Shown: positions 1 to 7,470, counted from the first letter of the stretch. The stretch: DNA of 22,295 nt from RGIG8709 sp045575975 (GCA_045575975.1 JAZNFO010000002.1:1-22295); one strand, 5' to 3'. Notes: generated by a model not told the origin, from the letters alone. Program-made: numbers and translations.

Positions 1-265
1 TGATCTCTTTATATAGAATAATACAAATAGTAAGAAAAAATTCTTTTATATTTATATTATCCTTATATATTAAATCTACCTGTGTGCATAAATTTTTTTC
101 TATGTTTTCAATATGCTTATTTAATTTTTTCTTGTTTAAATAAACATTCTTTTCAACAACTGTTAGCCTTTTAAACTCATATTTATTATCAACAATTTTT
201 CTTTTAAATATATTCAAAAGACTTCTTTTTCTTTTGCACCCAATATTTGTAATTCCCAGCTTCAA
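1..265 (-). CDS. Partial unknown protein downstream of ctpA (N-terminal 88 residues)
   Basis: An uninterrupted reading frame runs from a TTG codon at 265-263 off the left edge of the window, giving 88 visible residues. The TTG overlaps the ctpA stop codon (TTGA overlap), which suggests translational coupling. There is no ATG in this frame and only a weak GAG about 11 bases upstream, so the start is uncertain. The visible part is very basic and Lys/Asn/Ile-rich: it opens with KLGITNIGCKRKR, passes through a lysine-rich stretch, and ends in a hydrophobic segment (FFLTICIILY). I do not recognise a family. The AT-rich codon use matches the neighbours. It could be a real fifth or sixth gene of the operon, or a chance open frame in AT-rich DNA. 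Confidence 0.45.
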   Translation of the reverse strand, partial: MKLGITNIGCKRKRSLLNIFKRKIVDNKYEFKRLTVVEKNVYLNKKKLNKHIENIEKNLCTQVDLIYKDNINIKEFFLTICIILYKEI

Positions 266-1434
266 TCGTTAAAACACTCTATAGCCATTAATAGCTGGTC
301 ATCTTCTGATATGCTTAAATTTGATAAATCTGCATATTTTTCATCATTCATTTCAACCTTATAATCCGGTTCAATACCCTCTCTATCAATACACTTATCA
401 TTTGGTGTAAAATATCTTGAATCTGTTATCTTAATAAGACTCTTATCTGGTAATATAAAAGGTATCTGTGTTACTCCTTTACCAAAAGTCTTTTCCCCAA
501 CAAGCTTTGCCTTTCCGTTATCTCTGAGTGATGCAATAAGAATTTCACTTGCACTTGCTGTCCCCTCGTTTGAAAGCATTATAATTGGTATTTCTATAGC
601 TCCTTCTGTTGCGTAAAATACATTTTTCTTACCCTTTTTATTCATTGTATAAACAATCGTTTTATCTTTCTCAAGAAAAACATCTGCAATATTTACAGCC
701 ATTTCCAGATATCCACCCGGGTTATTTCTAAGATCAATAATTATCTTGTTCATCCCTTCATCAACAAGAAAATTGAACCCTTTCGCAAATTCATCGTAAG
801 TATTAAGCCCAAACTGAGTTATATCAATATACCCAATATCTTTAGTAACCATTTTATATTCAACTGTTTCTCTTTTAACAACAGCTCTGGTAAGCTTTAT
901 ATCAACACTTTCTCCGGTTGCTTTCTTTAAAACATTCAGTGTCACATCTGTCCCTGCTGCACCCTTCATTCTCTCCGCAACATTATCAAGGTCTTCGCCG
1001 TAAACCTTTTCTCCGTCAACCTCTAAAATTTTATCACCGCTGACTATACCTGCTTTTTCTGCAGGAGTGTCAGATAAAGGTGATACGACAAGAACTGTAT
1101 TATCTGTTATATCGTTAGAAATGGTAAGTCCAACCCCTGTATAGTCATCAGAATCAACTGTTTCCATATAACGCTCTGCCATTTCTTTAGTCATATATGA
1201 GGTATAAGGATCTTCTGTTGATATTGCAGCTCCTGCTAGAATTCCGTCAACCAACTTTTCAGTATTAATTTCCTCATAATAATAGTTATTTAGTGCCCCA
1301 AGTCCCATTCGAAACTTAAAGTAATCCTTTACATTTGTTAGACCAAACGGATTAGAAATAAAAAATGTTCCAACAGAAACAACAACAATCAATATAATTG
1401 AAGAAATAATCAATGTTTTTTTCTTAATATACAA
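262..1434 (-). CDS. ctpA: C-terminal processing protease, S41 family (CtpA-like)
   Basis: A membrane-anchored serine protease of 390 residues. It has an N-terminal hydrophobic segment (about residues 8-26), so the catalytic part should sit outside the membrane. A PDZ domain covers about residues 95-170 and binds substrate C-termini. The S41 core follows with LRNNPGG (235-241), catalytic Ser294 in GTASASE and catalytic Lys319 in TFGKG. The 25-residue Ser-Lys spacing matches the known Ser/Lys dyad of Prc and CtpB. The start is TTG at 1434-1432, preceded by AGGGGG seven bases upstream. It lies 82 bases downstream of the M23 hydrolase gene, with a probable terminator in the gap. In other bacteria such proteases trim or degrade cell-wall hydrolases or sporulation signalling proteins. 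The neighbouring M23 hydrolase is a plausible but unproven substrate. Confidence 0.93.
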   Translation of the reverse strand: MYIKKKTLIISSIILIVVVSVGTFFISNPFGLTNVKDYFKFRMGLGALNNYYYEEINTEKLVDGILAGAAISTEDPYTSYMTKEMAERYMETVDSDDYTGVGLTISNDITDNTVLVVSPLSDTPAEKAGIVSGDKILEVDGEKVYGEDLDNVAERMKGAAGTDVTLNVLKKATGESVDIKLTRAVVKRETVEYKMVTKDIGYIDITQFGLNTYDEFAKGFNFLVDEGMNKIIIDLRNNPGGYLEMAVNIADVFLEKDKTIVYTMNKKGKKNVFYATEGAIEIPIIMLSNEGTASASEILIASLRDNGKAKLVGEKTFGKGVTQIPFILPDKSLIKITDSRYFTPNDKCIDREGIEPDYKVEMNDEKYADLSNLSISEDDQLLMAIECFND

Positions 1435-1447
1435 CCTTCTACCCCCT

Positions 1448-1481
1448 AAAATAAAAGAGCCGGTGCAACCGCAAACAGCTC
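1448..1481 (-). terminator. Probable intrinsic terminator or attenuator before ctpA
   Basis: Read on the minus strand, GAGCTG (1481-1476) can pair with CGGCTC (1462-1457) across a 13-base loop, one of the six pairs being G-U. It is followed directly by TTTTATTTT (1456-1448). It sits in the 82-base gap between the M23 hydrolase and ctpA. A stem with a T-rich tail fits an intrinsic terminator, but the stem is short, so it may only reduce readthrough into ctpA. Confidence 0.5.
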
Positions 1482-1516
1482 CTTAATTTATTTTATGCAC
1501 TAGAAACATTTATATT

Positions 1517-2677
1517 CTACTTAAAATACTGCATTGGATCAACTGCAGAACCATTTATGAGAATTTCAAAGTGAATGTGAGGCCCTGTTGAATTACCGGT
1601 AGATCCAACTCGACCTATCTGCTGACCTTTTGAAACAGCTTGTCCTTTCGAGACACCTATAGAACTCATATGGGCATAAAGTGTAGCTTTACCGCCACCA
1701 TGGTCAATAACAACACAGTTTCCGTATCCGGAATTCCACCCTGCAAGGGTAACAGTTCCGCCATTTGCAGCTAAGATTGCTGTTCCGTATGCAGCACCTA
1801 TATCAACACCGGTATGTCTTTTATAAACACCGGTAACAGGGTTTTTTCTTCTTGGTGAATAATGTGATGTAATAATCGTACAAGCCGACGGCCACATAAA
1901 TTCACCGCCAACATAACTTTTACCTGAAGAAGCTGTACTAAGCGACGGTGATAATTTACTCTTTAATGCCGCCATAGCCCTCTCTTCTTCATCTATAACC
2001 TTCTGATAAGCTGCAGCATCATTTTCAAGACTTTTTATATATCGCTTCTGTTCTTCTTTTTTCGCATTAAGTTCTGCCTGTTCCTTAGTTAAACTGTTTT
2101 TAGCTGCAACCTGAGTTTCCTTAAGGCTTAATATTTCATTTCTAGCTTCTTCAATTTTAATTTTTACAGCTTCCATTTCGTCAAAGATAGCTTTATCGTT
2201 TTCAAAAATTTCAGTTGCAATTTCAACCTTATCTACAAAATCACAAAAATTCTTTGCAGAAAAAAGCATTTCAAGATATGTAACTGGACCCTGTTCACAA
2301 AGAACCCTGAACCGTTCTTTAAAATTATCATACTGAATATTGGCACGCTCTGTCGCTTCAACCAATTTCGTCTCTTCAACAGCAAGTTTTGAATTGGTTT
2401 CGCTTATTACCTCATTAATATCATTTACTTTGTTTTGAAGGGCAATAAGCTCTTTTTCAAGAGCCTCCTGAGAAGCAAAGGATTTTTCTCTTTCTTTTTC
2501 AACTTTATTCAGTTTCGTTTGTGCCTCTTGTTTTTTTTGGTCAGCTTTTTTTAGCTGATCCTGAATTGTGTCTGCATATGCAATCCCATAAAACACAGAA
2601 AACAAAATACCAACCACAAACACAACAGATATTATTGTTGCAATTATCTTAACAACTTTTCTGTTCAAAAAAATCAC
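1517..2677 (-). CDS. Secreted coiled-coil M23 peptidoglycan hydrolase (EnvC/PcsB-like partner of FtsEX)
   Basis: A 386-residue exported protein. An N-terminal hydrophobic segment (about 10-32) ends in AYA before Asp36, a good signal peptidase site. A long charged coiled coil spans about residues 36-240. The C-terminal LytM/M23 domain (about 285-385) carries the full metal and catalytic set: HTGVD (His288, Asp292), YAH (His336) and HIH (His367, His369). E. coli EnvC lacks a working zinc site and acts only as an activator. This protein keeps the ligands, so it is probably an active endopeptidase. The gene starts six bases after ftsX. FtsEX is known to gate hydrolases with this coiled-coil layout (EnvC, PcsB, CwlO), so the context supports FtsEX-controlled cell-wall cleavage at division. 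Confidence 0.93.
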   Translation of the reverse strand: MIFLNRKVVKIIATIISVVFVVGILFSVFYGIAYADTIQDQLKKADQKKQEAQTKLNKVEKEREKSFASQEALEKELIALQNKVNDINEVISETNSKLAVEETKLVEATERANIQYDNFKERFRVLCEQGPVTYLEMLFSAKNFCDFVDKVEIATEIFENDKAIFDEMEAVKIKIEEARNEILSLKETQVAAKNSLTKEQAELNAKKEEQKRYIKSLENDAAAYQKVIDEEERAMAALKSKLSPSLSTASSGKSYVGGEFMWPSACTIITSHYSPRRKNPVTGVYKRHTGVDIGAAYGTAILAANGGTVTLAGWNSGYGNCVVIDHGGGKATLYAHMSSIGVSKGQAVSKGQQIGRVGSTGNSTGPHIHFEILINGSAVDPMQYFK

Positions 2678-2683
2678 TCCAGA

Positions 2684-3571
2684 CTAAACATGTAAATGTT
2701 TTCTTATAGACATAAAACTTCCAACAGCACCAATGCCAGCACCTAAAACAGCAAATATCCATATAATAAGAGATATTACATCTCCAAGAGATAATAATTC
2801 AAGTGCACCTAAAAATTCGGTAAGCTGAGGGATAAGAGCCTCATAACTTAACAATGTTATAACTGCAGAGAAAAATGCACCGATTATACCAAGCAACATA
2901 CCTTCTATCATAAACGGAAATCTTATAAACCAGTTTGTTGCTCCAACAAATTTCATAATATTTATTTCTTTTCTTCTTGAGAACATCCCTAGTTTTATTG
3001 TGTTTGAAATTATAAAAATAGATATAATCGCAAGAATAATAACAAGCCAGATGCTCAAATGTCTGACACCATTTGTAATCGAAATAATTCTCTGAAAAAT
3101 ATGCTGACTGTTTTTAACCTCGTCTATTCCTTCAATCTTGCCGGCAGCTTCTGCAACGCTGTTTGCAAGTTCAACATCAGTAAGTTCAAGTATATATGCA
3201 TCTCTTAAAGGATTATCTTCCTTCAAAGTATCAATAACCTCTGTCTGACCTGAATAGATACTGTCTTTATAATTTTGAAAACGCTCTTCTTTAGTGTACA
3301 ATCTTGCATTTTTAACATTGGGAATAGCAGCAAGCTCACTACCAATTTTTCTAACAGTATCTCTGTCTGTATTTTTGGGCAAATACACATTTATTTCACA
3401 CTGTTCACGGATTTGTTGTGAAATATAATTGAGATTAGCTCCAAACAACACAAAGAAACCAAAAAGAACCAGACTTGCAACAACAATACCGATAGATGCA
3501 AGACTCATAAGACCGTTAGATGTTATACCTTTAATTCCCTGAACTAAAAAATATCTAAAATTTCTAATCAT
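2684..3571 (-). CDS. ftsX: Cell-division ABC transporter permease FtsX
   Basis: Membrane partner of FtsE. It transmits ATP-driven conformational change to an extracellular peptidoglycan hydrolase rather than moving a solute. The family layout is visible: a first membrane helix (about residues 22-46), an extracellular domain of about 120 residues, then three helices (about 168-190, 215-240, 260-283). The ATG at 3571-3569 gives 295 residues starting MIRNFRYFL, which fits the family's N-terminus and overlaps the ftsE stop by eight bases. A GTG at 3586 with a better-spaced GAGGAAG site would add five residues (23-base overlap) and cannot be excluded. The overlap implies translational coupling with ftsE. 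Confidence 0.93.
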   Translation of the reverse strand: MIRNFRYFLVQGIKGITSNGLMSLASIGIVVASLVLFGFFVLFGANLNYISQQIREQCEINVYLPKNTDRDTVRKIGSELAAIPNVKNARLYTKEERFQNYKDSIYSGQTEVIDTLKEDNPLRDAYILELTDVELANSVAEAAGKIEGIDEVKNSQHIFQRIISITNGVRHLSIWLVIILAIISIFIISNTIKLGMFSRRKEINIMKFVGATNWFIRFPFMIEGMLLGIIGAFFSAVITLLSYEALIPQLTEFLGALELLSLGDVISLIIWIFAVLGAGIGAVGSFMSIRKHLHV

Positions 3572-4253
3572 CGTAGCCGTAAACACCTACTTCCTCGTCT
3601 CTTACAAGAGTGCCGTGTTCTATAGCAAGAACTCTCTTTTGCATATTGTCAACAAATTCTTTAGCATGGGTTGCAACAAGCATTGTTGTTCCGCGTTTAT
3701 TTATATCTTCAAGCAGACGCATAATTTCTGCCGCTGTGTCAGGGTCAAGATTACCTGTCGGCTCGTCCGCAATAATAACAGGAGGTTTATTAACCAAAGC
3801 TCTTGCAAGTGAAACCCTTTGTTGTTCACCTCCAGACAACTGTCCCGGAAGCATCTTCGCCTTGCCTGAGAGACCAACCAATGCTAAAACATTGGGAACA
3901 CTTCTTCTGATTTCCCTTTTTTGTGCACCTGTTACCATCATAGCAAAAGCAATATTATCATAGACTGTCTTATTGGGTAAAAGTCTGAAATCCTGAAAAA
4001 CCATCCCTATACTTCTTCTTAAAATAGGAATTTTACTTTTGGGAAGGGTATTTAAATTATACCCACAAACGCTTATTTCTCCATCTGTTGGAAGCTCCTC
4101 TTTAATTATAAGCTCTGTTAAAGTGGATTTTCCTGCGCCTGAAGGCCCAACAAGGAAAACAAACTCACCCTTGTTTATTTTAAAAGATATATTATCAAGA
4201 GCTTTTACATGCCCTGTTTCGTATATTTTTGTAACATTTTTAAATTCGATCAT
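3564..4253 (-). CDS. ftsE: Cell-division ATP-binding protein FtsE
   Basis: ABC-type ATPase of 229 residues, the usual FtsE length. It has Walker A GPSGAGKST (36-44), a Q-loop glutamine (Gln87), signature LSGGEQQR (139-146), Walker B VIIADE (159-164) and an H-loop histidine (His196). It acts at the inner face of the membrane with FtsX, linking ATP hydrolysis to cell-wall cleavage at the division site. The start is ATG with AGGAAGGA about 11 bases upstream. It begins 30 bases after the upstream regulator gene and overlaps ftsX, so it sits inside a single transcription unit. Confidence 0.96.
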   Translation of the reverse strand: MIEFKNVTKIYETGHVKALDNISFKINKGEFVFLVGPSGAGKSTLTELIIKEELPTDGEISVCGYNLNTLPKSKIPILRRSIGMVFQDFRLLPNKTVYDNIAFAMMVTGAQKREIRRSVPNVLALVGLSGKAKMLPGQLSGGEQQRVSLARALVNKPPVIIADEPTGNLDPDTAAEIMRLLEDINKRGTTMLVATHAKEFVDNMQKRVLAIEHGTLVRDEEVGVYGYDD

Positions 4254-4283
4254 AAAAGAAGTAGTCCTTCCTGAAATTTAAAA

Positions 4284-5369
4284 TTACATTCTTGTCGGCT
4301 GTGATGTAAGATATTTATTAACCATCATTGCAACTTTAAAGATTATTGCATCATCAAACTCACGAAGGTCAAGACCTGTAAGCTTTTTGATTTTATCAAG
4401 TCTGTAAACTAGTGTATTTCTGTGAACAAAAAGTTTTCTTGAAGTTTCAGATACATTTAGGTTATTTTCAAAAAATTTCTGGATTGTGTATAGTGTTTCG
4501 CTGTCAAGTACATTTATTGATTCTTTCTTGAAAACTTCATTCAAAAATAATTCACATAATGTTGTCGGAAGCTGATATATAAGTCTTCCTATGCCAAGAT
4601 TATCATAGCTGATAATGTTCTTTTCTGTATCAAACACTTTTCCGACTTCAAGAGCAATTCTTGCTTCACGATATGCTCTTGCAAGTTCCTGAATGGTATT
4701 TACAACTGTTGAGATGCCTATTGAAACCTTAAGCAATGCTTCTGAACTTATTGTATCGTGAAGTTCTTTTGCAGTCTTTAGAATATCCTCTTCCTTTGCA
4801 TTGGCTTTAACTTCGCTGATAACTGCAATATCCTTATCATCGACCCTCACGACAAAATCCTGTGATTTGTCAGGAAAGATATTCTGAAGAAATTCAGCAA
4901 CAGAAACTTCATCGGATTTTTGAGTTCTTATAAGGAAAACAATTCTTGGAGCTTCAACAGAAAGACGAAGTTCTCTTGTTCTATATAAGATATCACTTGG
5001 AAGAATATTGTCCATAATGATATTTTTAATAAAGCTGTTTCTGTCATACTTTTCATCATAATACTGCTTAATAGCAATAAGATGTGTGCCGAGAAACGCA
5101 CAATATCCTTTTGCAATTTCATCTTCACCTTCACAAAAAACAACATATTCTGTTTTATTACAGGTTTCAATCTTTCGATAACTGTAACCACCAACACTGC
5201 GGTCACCCATATTATTTTCAAAATAAGCAGAAATACCTTCGTTGTGAGAACCAACTTTCATTTCATCGCTACATGCAATAACATATCCATTTTCATCAAA
5301 AACACCAATTTTTCTATGTATATCTTTTTTAAGCTGATTACATGTATTCTGGAAAATTCTATTTTGCAA
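4284..5369 (-). CDS. CdaR/PucR-type transcriptional regulator heading the ftsEX cluster
   Basis: About 361 residues. The N-terminal part (about 5-120) resembles the sugar-diacid recognition/sensor domain, with IGVFDENGYVIACSD typical of such domains. A middle region (about 137-250) resembles the degenerate GGDEF-like part of CdaR proteins. A C-terminal PucR-type helix-turn-helix (about 304-330) contains NVSETSRKLFVHRNTLVYRL. I choose TTG at 5369-5367 because GGAGGTG lies seven to eight bases before it. An ATG at 5384 lies upstream of that site and only about nine bases from the predicted transcript start. The gene precedes ftsE by 30 bases. The true ligand and targets are unknown; control of cell-wall or division genes is an inference from position. 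Confidence 0.85.
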   Translation of the reverse strand: MQNRIFQNTCNQLKKDIHRKIGVFDENGYVIACSDEMKVGSHNEGISAYFENNMGDRSVGGYSYRKIETCNKTEYVVFCEGEDEIAKGYCAFLGTHLIAIKQYYDEKYDRNSFIKNIIMDNILPSDILYRTRELRLSVEAPRIVFLIRTQKSDEVSVAEFLQNIFPDKSQDFVVRVDDKDIAVISEVKANAKEEDILKTAKELHDTISSEALLKVSIGISTVVNTIQELARAYREARIALEVGKVFDTEKNIISYDNLGIGRLIYQLPTTLCELFLNEVFKKESINVLDSETLYTIQKFFENNLNVSETSRKLFVHRNTLVYRLDKIKKLTGLDLREFDDAIIFKVAMMVNKYLTSQPTRM

Positions 5370-5399
5370 AATTAACACCTCCATAATGTATCAGCTTCT

Positions 5400-5428
5400 A
5401 TTATATCTTATTTTTTATCAAATTGCAA
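5400..5428 (-). promoter_or_regulatory. Promoter of the regulator-ftsE-ftsX operon
   Basis: On the minus strand, TTGCAA (5428-5423) and TATAAT (5405-5400) are separated by exactly 17 bases, a strong sigma-A type promoter. The transcript should start near 5393, leaving a leader of about 24 bases before the TTG start at 5369 and placing GGAGGTG correctly as its ribosome binding site. Confidence 0.75.
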
Positions 5429-5537
5429 CAATTTTATTAAAAATTTAAAGAAATTTTATATATATTTAAAATTTTACAGATTGTGTAAATAAAGCCTTTG
5501 CGACCATATGTTTTTTTATTTTATTTTACACTTTCTC

Positions 5538-5566
5538 TTGATATTTTTTATAATCTGTGGTAATAT
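5538..5566 (+). promoter_or_regulatory. Promoter of the 6S RNA gene
   Basis: TTGATA (5538-5543) and TAATAT (5561-5566) are separated by 17 bases. Transcription would start about seven bases further on, at 5572-5574, exactly where the 6S closing stem begins. Confidence 0.7.
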
Positions 5567-5572
5567 AATTAC

Positions 5573-5762
5573 TGCCCTGTGGTGTTCGTAAAAGATGACG
5601 CAATGTAAAACCAACAAGTATAATAAGGGATATTATCTCCGGAAGCGGCGCACATGCCTCCTGCTTTTTTAAGCTGCCAGTGGACTTGTAATGTTTTCGG
5701 GAAATGACCCACCTGCAAAGCAGGTTTTTACACACTCTCTTATACGGCATCAACGGGGCAAT
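5573..5762 (+). ncRNA. ssrS: 6S RNA
   Basis: A structured RNA of about 188 bases in an otherwise AT-rich gap. The ends form a long closing stem: 5573-5580 pairs with 5760-5753 and 5581-5590 pairs with 5751-5743, interrupted only by a bulged A (5752) and a bulged U (5586). Three G-U pairs (5578/5755, 5582/5750, 5585/5747) favour the plus strand, because they would be A-C mismatches on the other. The sides carry UGUUCG and CGGCAUC, both also present in the closing stem of E. coli 6S RNA. Inside is a large open region, a hairpin on its 3' side (5711-5716 with 5720-5725) and an inner stem (5614-5619 with 5684-5689). 6S RNA mimics an open promoter and binds the housekeeping RNA polymerase. The 3' end is followed by T-rich sequence. 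A promoter ends seven bases before the stem. Confidence 0.82.
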
Positions 5763-5786
5763 TTTATGTTTTTTTATCAATAACAC

Positions 5787-5817
5787 TTGACAAATTCTTA
5801 AAATAATATAAAATATA
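5787..5817 (+). promoter_or_regulatory. Candidate promoter of rsmD-coaD-smpB-ssrA
   Basis: A perfect TTGACA (5787-5792) lies in the gap between the 6S RNA and rsmD. The -10 element is less clear: AAATAT or AATATA at 18-19 bases spacing (5811-5817) is the best fit. Transcription would start near 5823, about 28 bases before rsmD. Confidence 0.5.
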
Positions 5818-5850
5818 TAGTGTATATATATAATATTAATGAGGTTATAA

Positions 5851-6390
5851 ATGAGAGTAATCAGCGGTTCTGCCCGCGGTCTTAAGCTTACGTCTCCTGA
5901 TGGACTTGGAACAAGACCTACAACAGACAGAGTAAAAGAATCAATTTTTAACATAATCCAAACTTATATCCCCTGCAATAATGTTCTTGATTTATTTGCG
6001 GGAAGTGGTGCGCTTGGAATTGAGGCATTAAGCCGAGGTTCTTTAAGATGCACATTGATCGAAAATAATCCAACTGCTTTTTCTATAGTTAGAGCAAATA
6101 TTGAAAAAGCAAGGCTAACGGAAAAAGCTGAACTCTTAAAGAAAGATGCCTTTGAATTTTTAAATTCATGTAAAACTCAATATGATATTGTTTTTCTTGA
6201 CCCTCCCTATAACAAGGGCTTACTAAAAAAATCATTTGATTATATATACAAACAAAACATATTATCTGAAAATGGAATTATTGTTGCAGAAACAGAATTT
6301 GACGGTGAATTACCGGAAAACAACTACTTTGAATGTATTAAAAATGCAAAGTATGGTAAAACACTTGTTTTGATATATAAATTAAAATAA
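5851..6390 (+). CDS. rsmD: 16S rRNA (guanine-966-N2)-methyltransferase RsmD
   Basis: Methylates the exocyclic amine of G966 (E. coli numbering) of 16S rRNA using S-adenosylmethionine. The 179-residue length is normal. It opens with MRVISGSARGLKL, the family N-terminus. It contains the SAM-binding loop VLDLFAGSGALGIEALSRG (about 45-63) and the N6/N2-methyltransferase motif DPPY (117-120). The start ATG follows GAGG at six bases. It precedes coaD by 15 bases; rsmD-coaD is a common gene pair in Gram-positive bacteria, so cotranscription is likely. Confidence 0.95.
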   Translation: MRVISGSARGLKLTSPDGLGTRPTTDRVKESIFNIIQTYIPCNNVLDLFAGSGALGIEALSRGSLRCTLIENNPTAFSIVRANIEKARLTEKAELLKKDAFEFLNSCKTQYDIVFLDPPYNKGLLKKSFDYIYKQNILSENGIIVAETEFDGELPENNYFECIKNAKYGKTLVLIYKLK

Positions 6391-6405
6391 AATGAGGAAT
6401 ACATT

Positions 6406-6897
6406 ATGAAGACAGCAGTATATCCCGGAAGCTTTGACCCGTGCACAAACGGTCATCTGGATATAATATCAAGAGCATCAAAACTTTTTGACAAGGTTAT
6501 TGTTGGCGTACTCACAAACAGCAGTAAATCTCCTATGTTTTCTGCTGAAGAAAGAGTTGAACTTATAAAAAAAGTTACAAAAAACTTAAATAATGTTGAG
6601 GTTGCCTGCTTTTCCGGGCTTCTTGTTGATTTTTTAGCTGAAAATAAAGCTGATTTTGTTTTAAAAGGACTTCGTGCCGTTTCTGATTTTGAATATGAAT
6701 TCCAGATGGCATTAACAAACAGAAAATTATGTGAAAATTTTGAAACACTGTTTATGCCCACAAGTGCTGAATATATGTTTCTAAGTTCAAGTGTTGTCAA
6801 AGAAATTGCTTGTTACAACGGCAGTCTTGACGGACTTGTTCCTGATGAACTTATAGATATTATAAAAGAAAGATGTATGAAAATACATACGAAGTAA
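6406..6897 (+). CDS. coaD: Phosphopantetheine adenylyltransferase CoaD
   Basis: Transfers AMP from ATP to 4'-phosphopantetheine to make dephospho-CoA, the fourth step of coenzyme A synthesis, in the cytoplasm. It has 163 residues, the usual length. It contains the nucleotidyltransferase signature with TNGH at residues 14-17 (the HxGH-type motif, preceded by YPGSFDP) and the C-terminal SSSVVKE segment typical of the family. The start ATG follows GAGG about eight bases upstream. It lies in the rsmD operon. Confidence 0.96.
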   Translation: MKTAVYPGSFDPCTNGHLDIISRASKLFDKVIVGVLTNSSKSPMFSAEERVELIKKVTKNLNNVEVACFSGLLVDFLAENKADFVLKGLRAVSDFEYEFQMALTNRKLCENFETLFMPTSAEYMFLSSSVVKEIACYNGSLDGLVPDELIDIIKERCMKIHTK

Positions 6898-6919
6898 TAC
6901 AATTTAGGAGGAAAATAAA

Positions 6920-7378
6920 ATGGATGCCTTAGAACTACTTGATGAACTTGAGGATTTAATTGACAAAGGGGTTACCGTTCCGTTTACAGGCAGATGTCTG
7001 CTTGATAAGGATGAACTTATGGAACTTATCCAGGAAATTAAGCTCAAGCTTCCTGATGATTTAAATCAAGCAAAATGGATTAAAAACGAGAGACAGAACA
7101 TCCTTAATGATGCAAAAACTGAATCTGACAAGATAATCAAAGAAGCAAATGACCGTCTTATCTCTATGATTGACGAAAATGAAATCACAAAGGGAGCAAA
7201 AGAACAGGCTAAAGCTATTATGGATAAAGCTATGTCAGATGCAAAAGCAACAAAGGATGCAAGCTTCCAGTACACAGATACTCTACTTGAGAATGTTGAA
7301 AATGTTGTTACAGGTGCTATCCAGGAACTTGAACAGTGCATTGCAATTGTTAAGAACAACAGAAACGATTTAAGATAG
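6920..7378 (+). CDS. Conserved coiled-coil protein of unknown function between coaD and smpB
   Basis: A soluble 152-residue protein with no signal peptide or membrane segment. Residues 1-50 are acidic and leucine-rich. They are followed by a long helical, charged region (about 55-150) rich in Lys, Asp, Glu and Ala that is likely a coiled coil. It resembles, in composition only, the helical stalk of ATP synthase subunit b/E, and proteins like it are sometimes labelled ATPase without ATP-binding motifs. I see no Walker motif here. AGGAGG lies ahead of its ATG, 22 bases after coaD, so it belongs to the same operon. Its function is unknown. A structural or DivIVA-like role would be a guess. Confidence 0.85.
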   Translation: MDALELLDELEDLIDKGVTVPFTGRCLLDKDELMELIQEIKLKLPDDLNQAKWIKNERQNILNDAKTESDKIIKEANDRLISMIDENEITKGAKEQAKAIMDKAMSDAKATKDASFQYTDTLLENVENVVTGAIQELEQCIAIVKNNRNDLR

Positions 7379-7470
7379 TCTTCATAAAATTAAATATTTT
7401 TCCAGCATTTTTAATTTAAAAATGTTTATTTTGTGTGTAAAAATGGATATACTGTTCAGTGGAGGGTACT

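Noticed and set aside
3610..3963. Plus-strand open frame of 117 codons inside ftsE
   Set aside because: It is the shadow of a well-supported ftsE with all ABC motifs; no start site or family resemblance.
5711..5730. Hairpin ACCTGC-AAA-GCAGGT followed by T's, looking like an intrinsic terminator
   Set aside because: It lies inside the 6S RNA, on the 3' side of the central bubble where such a hairpin is expected, and the closing stem's 3' half is downstream of it.
5526..5954. Minus-strand open frame of 142 codons across the regulator-rsmD gap
   Set aside because: It is antisense to both the 6S RNA and the start of rsmD, covers the rsmD promoter, and resembles no protein. It is a chance open frame.
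7425..7453. Possible promoter TTTATT-17-TATACT before smpB
   Set aside because: The -35 element is poor in a very AT-rich stretch; it is not strong enough to report as a feature.
7459..7470. GTG start extending SmpB by four residues
   Set aside because: Those codons contain the GGAGGG ribosome binding site for the ATG at 7471, and the shorter form matches family length.
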